Source of the DNA: Aptenodytes patagonicus
Lineage: Eukaryota; Chordata; Aves; Sphenisciformes; Spheniscidae
Direction of reading: 5' to 3'
NCBI RefSeq assembly: GCF_965638725.1
Contig: NC_134982.1
Span: 682,001-746,000, forward strand
DNA: 64,000 nt
In this document: positions 1 to 10,000 of the stretch, one piece after another
How the letters are laid out: every line of letters starts with the position of its first letter
How positions within the stretch are numbered: the stretch's first letter is position 1
Notes under the pieces: generated by a model
The model's input: the letters and a program-made list of their open reading frames with translations, nothing else
What the model was told of the DNA's origin: nothing
Databases searched by the model: none
Position numbers and translations under genes: made by a program

Positions 1-419
1 CATTTTCGTAATATGACTTGAGTAACAAAGGTGCGACCGATCAGATGCTGGTATTGCTATAGCCACATGGAAACTATTTCCTGGACACAGTCTCCTGAAC
101 CCCACATGTTTAAACATGGATAATGTCCTCTTCAGGAGGGGGTCTGCATAAAGGGGAGCAAACCAGATGCCTTCCAGGGAATTATGTTTCCTCCTTACCG
201 GTTTGAAAGACAAGGGAATTTTGCATTACTGAAATATTCTGGTGTACGAAGAAGCTTTTCATTCCACTTAGGTTTGATCAATATAGAAAGTTTCAGCCCA
301 AGAGGCAAGTGGATGCTGGTTTTAAAATGGATGACAATGTTGGAAATTCCTGCAAACACTAGTCGCTGCTTTGACGCTACCTTCTGTGGGTAAGAAGTGG
401 AGTTGGGAAACAGCTGCTG

Positions 420-476
420 TTTGGATCCGTTCTTGTTATGGGTGTATCTCTCCTTTATGCTTTGTGTTACCACTGT
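420..476 (+). repeat. Inverted repeat, left arm (57 bp)
   Basis: This arm matches the reverse complement of 1024-1080 at 54 of 57 positions, including the shared run TTTGGATCCGTTCTTGTTAT. The arms are separated by 547 bp. The high identity suggests a recent inverted duplication or two copies of an unidentified repeat. No coding potential is evident. Confidence 0.85.
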
Positions 477-1023
477 AAGAGGAGAAATTAACCCAAACCA
501 TGCGAACTGACAATATAGCAAAGACCCCAAAGCCATACTTGGTGTGCATTTAAACCAGTATTGCTGCCCAAATGTCACTTCTTTCCAATTTTGAGCACCT
601 TCCCCAACTGTTTTCCTCTACCACTGTACCACTCCCTGTTTGCCCTGAAATGCAAACATTTCAGTTCACAGATAATTTGAACAACCTGGATGAGGGAACC
701 AGCCCTGATGAAATTTTACCCAGCAAAAAAACAGAAGTGATTTTTTCAGCCACATTAATCCCCTTGATGCAGTTCACTGTGACAGTACAAGACGAGCTGC
801 TGACGAGCAAGGCACTGTAGGGAGATGGTACTGTGTAGCTAGGATGCGACAGCAGAGACAACTACTTTGTGCGGCAGCAGCCTCAGCCTGCGTACACACC
901 CGAACCTCCCCAGTCATCATATCAGCAGTACAAAATGACAATCTGGTCACGGCGCCTGGGGATACAACTTGGTTCTCTGCTTAGGAGCTCTCACAGTGAC
1001 TGTAGGTACTGCAGAACACATCA

Positions 1024-1080
1024 ACAGTGGTGACAGAAAGCATAAAGGAGAGAGACACCCATAACAAGAACGGATCCAAA
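1024..1080 (-). repeat. Inverted repeat, right arm (57 bp)
   Basis: Partner of 420-476 in opposite orientation, with three mismatches. Homology stops abruptly at both ends of each arm, so this is a discrete duplicated block and not the edge of a longer alignment that I can see. Confidence 0.85.
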
Positions 1081-2466
1081 CATCACAAACAGGTATTATG
1101 ATACCATAACAAGCAGCTTTTACCCTGTCTTTAACAAGATATAGCACTGTGAATGCTGGTAGATTAGTCTCAATTTGCATTAGCGTACACAGCTTTAAAA
1201 CCAGAGCTGCCAGGACAGGTGTAGCAAAACAAAACCAGGAACAGAATGCAGTGAAACAATTTTCAGTAAAGTTTTGGAGGTTTCACTTACATAAATAAGG
1301 TCAAATAAAAATAAAGTTTCATTTAAAAGAAAATAAAGAAGCTGGGCTGGTTTAGAAAGAAAATATGACAGAAGCACATGTTTAACTTACAGTGGCCAGC
1401 CACTGAGCAAAAAATGGAAAGCGTTATTGCAGAAAGAGCATATTAAACACTAGAGCATTTGGCTTATGTTACAGTTCCCATCATGACTTTAAGAGATAGC
1501 TAATATTTTCCATTTTTTTCTATTTAATCAGATCAGTAAACATATCTGCATTTCACTTGCCATAAACTGCATTATTTGTGAATAAAAGTGCATGCAAAAA
1601 TTTCATAATAATTTAAAAAATATTTCTTTAGGAACATTTAGTGACCATTTTGCTCTAAGCTGGGCTATATAATAAACTTTAAAAATCTTTATAATGGCAC
1701 TGCAGGAAACAGGTTTCTGGAAAACAATAAAAAGAGTCTAGGCAATTCTTCCTGCTACACAGACTGGTGGAGGCTACCATCAGCAGCTTCACAAACTGCC
1801 CTCCCTAACACCACCATTCCTGATACCTGGTCCAAATGTTAATTTCTTGGCTTGTATCTGCACTGCTTCAAAATTGCCCTTGGGCCCTGGTATGCCCAGG
1901 ACATTTGGGGTGTGTGTGTGTTAATTCCTCCTCTTAGGTTATGCCCTAAAACCCTTGTCTCCCCACACAAAAAGGAGGGAGGGGGACACCCAAATGACCC
2001 AGCCAGAGAAAGAGAGCCTCTGCCGCAGCCCCTGCCGGGGCTGTCACTGCAGAGCCACCAGCCCCGGGCCCAGGGGTGATACCCATCACAGCGAGTCACC
2101 ATAACTGTACAGACTGATGGGGCTACTGCCTAGGGGACACGAGACACATTACGGGATGCAGGGAAGAGCCTTTGGGGATAGCACGGGGTGGGATGGTCAG
2201 GGGAGGAACCACAGGTGGAGAAGGGAGGGGTCCAGGTGGTCTGCGGAAGAACTGCCTGATCGGCACAGTCTGTCCTGAATTCGCATTAAACTCCATTTCT
2301 AAATACTTTCCTGGGTGAGGGACTCTCTATTCTGTGTGCACCAGTGTACATGGAGGTCGAAGTGCCAGCAGGATGAGGCCATTGATGCTGTTTGCTCCCG
2401 GACACCTCCTGGAACCAGGATGGCTGCCAGGGCTGCCACATGAATCCAGATACAGGGCGGGTGCAT

Positions 2467-2489
2467 GTCTGTGTGTGTGTGTGTGTGTG
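2467..2489. repeat. TG microsatellite
   Basis: A short, nearly pure TG dinucleotide tract. It is likely length-polymorphic. It also creates artefactual His/Thr-rich open frames on the opposite strand. Confidence 0.9.
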
Positions 2490-5126
2490 GCAGCAAAACA
2501 ATAGCGTGAAGGCCTTTGAGACAGGGTGACCCGATCAACAAACCCAGGATACAAACAAACTAGCAAAACCTCTCCATCTCCAGATTTCAAGTCAGGGGAA
2601 CTAGTAGCCAAGTACAGCAGCATCCAGGATCACATACTAAGGCTTATGAAAACTCACTGAATTAAAACTTACAGTCAGAGCTTGTCACATTCATTTGACG
2701 AGTTCCCGTTAGGCTCCTGAGATGTTTACATGTATTTTGCTGCAGCCTGAAAGAAGAAAAACACAGTGAAGAGGATTACAAATAGATACAGCATATAGCA
2801 GAACTGCACTACTGTCAACCCTAAACATAACCGCTTTATTCGTTAATTAATAAGCAAAACTATCTGTCTCACGTGTTAACAACATCATGATTGAGCACCC
2901 TCCAACTCTCCAATCCTTCCTTAAAAGGACTTGGGAACGAGGAGTCCGTTCTGACCTTTTACAAAGGCCAAAAGGCTAAAATCCTGTACCTCTTACAAAG
3001 TTTTCTCTGTAACACTGTACAGTCCTAGTAATTAAGTCGGGATAAAGTAATCATGTCACTTAAAACAACACCAGGAGGGAGGGCCCACCTATCACAAGAG
3101 GCACCCATCGCCTCCTGGGTGCCAGCATCCGTTCCCCCAGGCCGCAGCCTGGGCTGGGAGCAGGGACCTCCTGAGCTCCCCAGAGGGCCCAGCGTCGTGG
3201 GACGCGCTGAATGCTGGCTGTCCTTGTGTCAGACAGACCACTTCTCCCACATGTAGCGCGGTGATGAGCAGATGGCAGTAGCTGTCACCCCAGCCCCCAT
3301 TGGTACAGTGTTAGTTTCTGTCAGTCATCACCAGAGCGGTGGGTGACGGAGCCAGGGCCAGGCTGCCTCAGTGCAGGCCTGAAGCGATCCAGAACTGCGC
3401 TCTGCTTGACCAGCGCCTGGCCTTTGTCGATGGGGACGGGGGCCTGGGGCTGTGTTCTCTTCCTCCCACAACGGTTCGGGAGCCACTGCTCCCCAACCTT
3501 CAGGGTGACGTGGCCCAAAACACCACATGAGCCGCCCCGCACCACAAGCGCCGCGTTACCCAAGAGAAATGTGCTGGTGTTGAAGCACTCACGGCATCTC
3601 CTGTGGGTGACACAACAACCACCGACGGATACCACGTAATGGCAGCGCAGATACAGGCAGAGGGGCAGAGCCGGGGGCAGCCTTGCTACAGGGCATATAG
3701 TGAGAAAGGGGAGAGACGAAGTCTCTTTGTCTAGGGCAATGATTTCTGTGTGTTCTTTATTACCGCTAACAACATTTTCCCCTCATGATTCAGCTTTCTG
3801 CCCTTCAAGCCCGGGAGCCCATCCTGCTCCTTTCTGAGCCCCTGTGTGTGAACCGGCGCCTGTCCCACCTTCCCCGGAGAGGCGGCGGGGGGGCTCTCCG
3901 CAAACGAGAAGGGGGTTTTGCAGGACCTCGGCGGGAGCAGGGGCGCTGCCTGTGCGCGGGGCCTGCTCACGGCCCGGACCGGCTCCACCACCCGCGGACG
4001 GCGGCCCGGCGGACGGCGCATTCCCACCCCTCACCTGCCGGGGCGGGGGCGGCATCGGCCGTGCTGCTCGGCCGGGGCGGGGGCGGTGCCGCCCCGCCGT
4101 GTAACCGGAGCCGCGGCCTCGGCGCAGGAAGGTCCCGCCGCCGCCTCCCCTCTTGTGGGCCGGTGCGCGGCGGGTGGAGGGGGAGCGGCCGTGCCGGGAC
4201 GGGGAGAGGGACACGCATAGGCATAGGGACAGGGACAGGTCCGGGGCCGGCGCGGCTCCTCCCCTCCTCCTGCGCGGCGGGGCTGGTCCGGAGAACCGGG
4301 GGAACCCGTTTGTCCGGTCTGACGGCGGTTCCCGCGGGGAGGCCGGGCGGGAGCGGGGCCGTCGGAGGCATGAGAGGGCCCTGAGCGAGCGAGCGAGCGG
4401 CGCCGGGACCCGCGCCCACAGGTGCTGCCGGCGGGCGGGCTGGGGCCGCGCCGCTCCCGGGAGCTGCACCCGCCGAGGGGCGGTGCGGGCGGCGCCGCGC
4501 GCGGCTCCTGCCGAAACTCGGGCGCTTCGGTACCAGGGGAGCGGGGCCGGTCCCCAGCCGCACCCGCGGGGCAGCCCCGGATCCTCTCGTCTCCGCGCGG
4601 GTTTGCGGCCGCGCCGGTCACTAAGTCCGGCGAGGCAGGCTGCCGTGCCGGGGAGCCCAGGCGGGGCGGGCCGGGGTGCTGGCGGAGCCAGGGGAGCCCC
4701 TGGAGCGGCTGCGCGGGCTGGCGCGCGCACCGGGGCGTCGTCCGGCAGGTATGTCGGCCCCGTCGGGCAGCCCGGCTGCCCCCGAGAAGCGCTCGGTGGC
4801 CAGTCGGGGCCGCGGGCAGCAGGGCAGAGCTCTGTCACAAACTGCTCCCGCCGCCTCCTCCCGTACCTGCTGCCGCAGGAGAGGTCAGAGCTGACACCAG
4901 GGCGGACCTGAAACGATTTTCTTTCTCGAAATATCACCCGCTTAATCTGAAGCCTGGTGGGTTTTTGTTGGGAGATTTAAAAGCTGGAACGCCTCGATCT
5001 GCTGGTTTGGGCTCAGGGTGTGAGGGCGGTGACGGCTCTGCCTCACGGTGCAGATGCTGTTTGCTCGGGCGGGGCTGGGCCCCAGGGGAGCTGTTTTTCC
5101 CTTGGACTGGGGAGGTCCAGTAGCGC

Positions 5127-5156
5127 AATGAATATTTAAACAATTAAATATTCATT
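5127..5156. repeat. Perfect 13-bp AT-rich inverted repeat (hairpin)
   Basis: AATGAATATTTAA (5127-5139), a 4-nt spacer, then its exact reverse complement TTAAATATTCATT (5144-5156). It is an isolated AT-rich palindrome embedded in very GC-rich DNA at the downstream side of the CpG island. It could be a homeodomain or POU-type binding site or simply a cruciform-prone element. Confidence 0.8.
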
Positions 5157-5289
5157 CAGAGAAGAGCGGCTTCGTCAGGGGACTGTGAGGTGGCTGGTGC
5201 TGAGGCAGTCGGCACAAGGGCCCTTCTGCCAGGTGAGGCCTTTGCTCGTGCCCTGCCCGTCCGTCGTGGTGGGGGCCTGGGGAGCGGGG

Positions 5290-5331
5290 CTGCGGCGGGT
5301 ACTGACCTGGCTGCGGCGGGTACTGACCTGG
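5290..5331 (+). repeat. 21-bp tandem duplication
   Basis: Two identical adjacent 21-bp copies (5290-5310 and 5311-5331), each containing GCGGCGGGTACTGACCTGG, at the 3' edge of the CpG island. This is a recent slippage-type duplication. Confidence 0.9.
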
Positions 5332-5579
5332 CCGCCGGTGCCTCCCGCACGTGTGGGGGGGTTTTCTCACTTCTGTGCCTGACAGGACAGAACGTTTTGG
5401 CAGTGTCGATCTAAACCCTCGCAGTGATTTGAGTCTCTCTTCCACCCAAAAAGATGTGTGTCAGTTGATCATCAGATTTACCACAGAGTCTCCCCAGTCT
5501 GAAACTTTGGGTTAAGGAAAAAATAAGTATTTGCTGGGAGGTAAGGCACAGGGGAACAAATGCAGCTTAGCTTTCTCCC

Positions 5580-5795
5580 TGAGCGCTGGCAGATACCACC
5601 ATTTTACTGACTTGCTTTTGTGGCCTTGGGCTAGTTGCTCTGCTTCTGGCTTTTCTTCTTTTTTCTTTTTTTTTTTTTTTTTCTTCCCCACCCACATCTA
5701 TACATGAGGAAAATAGCTTTCATGGTTGTGGGGCGATTACTCATTAGTCAATGTTTATGCAGCCTTTAGAGCAGTAATAGGTGTCCATATTAAAG
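5580..5795 (+). mobile_element. MIR-like SINE relic
   Basis: The core resembles the MIR consensus: a GATACCACCATTTTACT stretch followed by TGTGGCCTTGGGCTAGTTGC. The 3' part resembles the MIR tail, with CATCTATACATGAGGAAAAT, an ATTACTCATTAGTCAATGTT segment and GCCTTTAGAGCAGTAATAGG. A T-rich tract (about 5650-5683) has expanded in the middle. Identified by eye from the remembered consensus. It is old and diverged. Confidence 0.55.
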
Positions 5796-6884
5796 AACTG
5801 TCATAATTCTGCAACAGAAAATACTGGAAAAGTTACTTGTGAGGTCAGTCATTCGGGAGATGAAAAGCATTTTTTGCCCCCCCCCTCCCCCCCCAAAATC
5901 AGTATCTCAGTCATGTTTGCTACTGCTTTGTGTCTATAGCTTAAATAGCATCCCTTCTCTTGGAGTCTGAATGGAACTGTGTTAAATGGAGCAGCTAATG
6001 AAGCATTTCACCACTGGCTTGAATGTCAGCAGAAACGTTTTGAAATCGAAGAAGGCATACTGTACAGGGAGCTTCTGGCAATAAATAGTTTCTGGTAATG
6101 AGTAACAGTGCGGTGTCTTTTATCTTCTGTGTGTGGTGGGGGGCCTGGATCTAAATGGCTGAAGAGTGCCCTGGGCAAGTCAGTGGGACTTACAGCTAAC
6201 CTGGTTCTTGTACAGTCCCTACCTCTAACTGCTGCTAGAGTCCTTGCGTTTAACTGCCTGCATAAGTGTCTTTGCTGGCTCAAATTTGCTCACAATTTTC
6301 TGTTTGGTTCTGGTTTTTTATTTGTCTTTCTCTTCAAAGTCTGGTTCAGGTGTCAAGTGGTATTTGGTCATTTTGTGTTTTTCCTTGTCAGCTTCTGCAT
6401 TGCTGTTACTGATGTTCACATTAGAATGTGGTTGCTTTTGCTTTTGTATCTGTCCCAGACCTGTATTTGTCTCGTTTGTTAACTTGTAGCTATCATAAAG
6501 ATTATTTTCAGTAACTTCTAAACTGTTCCCTTCATTTAATTCTCCCTTGTGAGGCAGCCTGGGAACGTTCTAGTCCCTTGCTTTGCAGTTTGTGATGGTG
6601 AATTCAAAAAGCCAGTTGCTCCCTTTGCATTGAAGCCCTCTATTTAAATTAGCTAGAACTTATTTTGCATGCTCTTTTGTTGTTGTGGCTTTTATTTTGA
6701 TGGCACAGGTAATCATATTGGGCCTGAGTGTAATGTGCTACCTGCATTTAAATATGGGGAGGGGTTTGATTGATTTTGTTTTAATTATGGAGGGGTTTGA
6801 TGTTCTTCCTTGGCCGTTTCCTTTATCTGGCCTCTGTTAAATGAGATGCTTTGTGTAGATGTAATTGAATGCAGGATATTAGCC

Positions 6885-7050
6885 AGGAGCTTCTGAAACC
6901 TAACCCTAGGTCTGTCTGTGACTTACCATATGGCCTTGGGCAAATCACTTAACCTCTCTGTGTTTCTGTACTTGTCAGGGGTGAAAAACATGGTTCTCAT
7001 TATATCCCTAGGAGACTGATGGTGCATGAGCTCTCAATCCTGCTTTGGAG
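6885..7050 (+). mobile_element. MIR-like SINE relic
   Basis: A very recognisable MIR core: ATGGCCTTGGGCAAATCACT, then TAACCTCTCTGTG, followed by GTCAGGGGTGAAAAACATGG in place of the usual poorly conserved 3' segment. It lies about 1.1 kb downstream of the other MIR relic and in the same orientation. MIRs are Mesozoic insertions and are sparse in birds. Confidence 0.7.
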
Positions 7051-10000
7051 ATGCTGTGCTCTGTGACAGAGCACTGCTGCTGCATCTTTGTTTTTCTGGC
7101 AAGCTTACAAAATTAATCTGTAGTGTAGTGGTGTGTTTAGTGCTGTGGGTTTTTTTCCTCATGTATTCTTATATAAATTAGAAATATATTTTTAATTTGA
7201 CAGCAGAGATGGACAATTCCAGCAAGTTCATGGATGCTTTTGTTTACAAAATGGTGTACAGTTATGGGAGATGTAAAACAAAAGCAACATCTAAAAGAAA
7301 AAAAAAAAGGGGGGAGAGAGAAAAAGCAGTGTAGAGAAAACAGGAAACAAACCAAGCAAAGAACCAGGTCAGTTGCCAAAGTGACTTTCTGCCTGATAGG
7401 AGGAAGAGGAGGTAGCATGAAAGGGTTTGGAGAACTAACCAGAAATCTCTCTTTTTGTTAAGAAAGCTTTGCAAGGCAAGTTAATTTCACTATTTGCCTA
7501 AAAGAAATTTTCTTTTGTTATTGCATGCACATAGTCTCATGAGGTGGAAGTCAGCCAAGAAACCATTTTCTAACGTTGTTTCGTTACAGATGGAGCCTAA
7601 TTTAAAGTCCGATACAGGGGATTCTTCTTGAGCAGCCAGTGGTCTCTGTGCACTGACGGTACAAGCGTTTCAAGCTACGTCTGTAATGCAGTCTCTTGGT
7701 TCAGTCACAACCTGCGTTGGATAAAGGTCAGTTTAGGAAAATATCTTTAGTGTCAATTTTAGACACTGACAGAAAGGGGTATTACTGTGTAATCTCCAAC
7801 CTTGTTAGCAGGAAGTAACCTTTATTTTCTACAGTTAAAAATACCTGCTGGTTTTGATGGGCGAGGGTAATATCTAGGAAAATAACTCTATTCAGAGTTC
7901 CAAAAATCTTCCATGCCAAACAGTATGGTTTATATGTGCACAAAAATAATTATTTTTTCCTTTATTAAAACAAAGATATGCTGTTTTAAAACATGAACTT
8001 TGAGAGGCAGCGTAACAATCTCTGTAAAAGGCAGGTTGAAACCCCTTCAGAGTACACTCAAACCTACAGCTTGAACAAAGGTTACCAGCTTTATCATCTT
8101 CTGCAAAGATAACTTGTCTTGACTTGGACTTTAAATGATGGAAAGTCTGCGTATCTGTTAATGAAAAATCCTAGTGCAGATAATGGGTAAAGTTATTATT
8201 TTGTTTCTGCAAGTGGCCCATCTTCAACCATCCTTGCTTAGCCTCAGGCAGCTTGGACTGTACGCTGTGGGTCTCTGTTGTTATTATTTTCTGTTAAATT
8301 GTTGGTGACTAGTTAATCTCTTCCTTGTTAATCTCAACTCCTGTTGGCTCATAGTGATCAATTCACTTATATTGGAATGTCCTTCATATTAATTTTCATA
8401 CATAGCAATATTAACGTTTTAATAGGTAGCTATATTGGTGAGTACACAACAGCCACTAGTTTAATTCTAGTGCTTCCTCTATGAGGAAGGTGTGTTGTTT
8501 TGTTTTTTAAATGCGGTGCTTTTCTCTAGTTGGTGTGCTCATGCAGAACTGAGACGGGAAGCATCAGGAGTGAAGGCATTTGGGAGCTGGTGTCCCCCGT
8601 GTTTCCATTTTCTTCTGCTGATACTGTGCTTTTTTTTTTCCTTGCCTTTTTCCCCCCAAGATTGGTCTTGGACATCTGTCAACAGTACAAAACCGTACTC
8701 CCTCTTTCCAGTCACCCCTCTGCAGCGGGTTTCAGGGTTTTGGTGCCTCAGCTTGTTTGGCTGGGTCTTCTATATGTTGATTGGAGAAACTGTCACTTCC
8801 CTTCAAACAAGTTTGAAAATAATAGCTTTTGGAGAAAGTAAGATTTCACAGAAGTTGGTGGTACCAAAGTGTTACAATTTTACACTGGTGTTCACCTCCT
8901 GATGGTGCAGGTAATTAGTGTCATTATGGCATCCAAGGAGGGACTGGAGTTGATTCCTTGTAAAAGAAAGATCTGTGGATATTACAAGGTTGGCTGTTTA
9001 AGATGCCAATAAAAAACTCTCTTGGAGCTGGAAGTTGTCCAGTTTGGTAAGTCCTTGATCCTCACAGTTAAAAGGTATAGCTGAACACTGTTTTGGAAAC
9101 ACCTTTTTTAATGAGTGTACATTGTACAAGGCTGGGTGTGCTTGTTTCCTATTGCAGTACAAGCTGAAAGAGACGCTGTAGCAGTCTCCCAGTACTGTGC
9201 CAGGACACTTCTTTGTGGCAGAATAGCCTCATTCTAGTACATACGTTTTGCCAAAGCAGTTTGTTTATATAGTGGGAAATAACAGTGCAAGTTTGCTTAT
9301 GTCTTTATTTCTCCAGCATCCTTATTCTGCACAATTATGGCACTTCTCTTTGCCTACTTCAAACGTGGGTGAGTTGATAAACATAACGTTAAAGTTTTGA
9401 GTGAGGCACCGCAGGCTTACGGTGCCTTAGCATATAGCTGTGTACACGCAACTCCCCATCAGTTCTCTGCACTGTGGTATTCCCAAATTTTTATCCTGGC
9501 ACTAAAATTTCAAAATTGATGGTAAGGTGAGATAAGAAGAAATCAATTATTCACTAGAGTTTAAGCATCTTCAGATCTTCTTCCTCTGGTGGATATTAAT
9601 GCTGATGTTATTGCTCATTCTCTGTTAGTGTACAGATTGTGTAAGATGCATTATTTCTAATCAATAAATACAACAAGATGTTAACTTTATGATGCTTGTG
9701 GAAAGTTAAATGAACCTCTGCTATTCAGACTAAATTCTAAGTAGCCTCTGCACAATTTGTGGTCACAAATTGCTTAAAAAGACCTTTTTCATAAATGTTT
9801 TCTGTGAGATGAGGTACTATTGTGAATCAAAATATATGTACTTTATATATAGAAATTGTGTGTGTGCGTATTTATACATGCATATGTGTATAAAACTTGG
9901 GGCTGGGTGAAAGACAGCAATAGATGATATAACCAAGCTGACTCATTTGAGACCTGTTGCTTACAAAACAGGTTCCCCAAGGATTTCTCATGTTGCAGGG

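Larger units (their letters stand above)
1..3780. other. Upstream non-coding region, no gene supported
   Basis: I see no exon chain, RNA gene or conserved protein here; open frames are short and unrelated to any family I recognise. Contents are an inverted repeat (420-476 and 1024-1080), a short TG microsatellite near 2467-2489, and a moderately GC-rich stretch at about 3050-3660 that leads into the CpG island. The GC-rich stretch could belong to a non-coding transcript or a distant gene's UTR, but nothing in it decides this. Confidence 0.6.
3840..5350 (+). promoter_or_regulatory. ATP8B1: CpG island, probable ATP8B1 promoter and untranslated first exon
   Basis: A dense block of G+C with abundant CpG, many GGGCGG/CCGCCC boxes and no TATA-like element, as expected of a CpG-island promoter. 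It is the only such island upstream of the ATP8B1 start codon at 20508, whose own surroundings are not CpG-rich. An untranslated first exon here, spliced to 20496, is therefore the simplest model. Two good + strand donor-like sites are visible: CGGCAG|GTATGT (junction after 4748) and TGCCAG|GTGAGG (junction after 5232). I cannot tell which, if either, is used. A divergent minus-strand transcript is also possible. The long open frames on both strands here reflect absence of stop codons in GC-rich DNA and are not called as genes. Confidence 0.6.

Noticed and set aside
195..578. 127-codon minus-strand open frame containing one inverted-repeat arm
   Set aside because: No family resemblance. The other arm is in a different frame context, so the duplication does not preserve a protein.
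3783..4937. Long minus-strand open frame (384 codons) and overlapping plus-strand frames in the CpG island
   Set aside because: Pro/Arg/Gly/Ala-rich translations are open in several frames at once, as expected from stop-poor GC-rich DNA. No domain, splice pattern or family resemblance.
6108..6482. 124-codon open frame with a hydrophobic C-terminal half
   Set aside because: Phe/Leu/Val-rich because of T-rich DNA; no conserved motif and no splice context.
9753..9772. 9-bp perfect inverted repeat with a 2-nt spacer (CAATTTGTG / CACAAATTG)
   Set aside because: Too short to be surprising in 64 kb of AT-rich DNA and without context.
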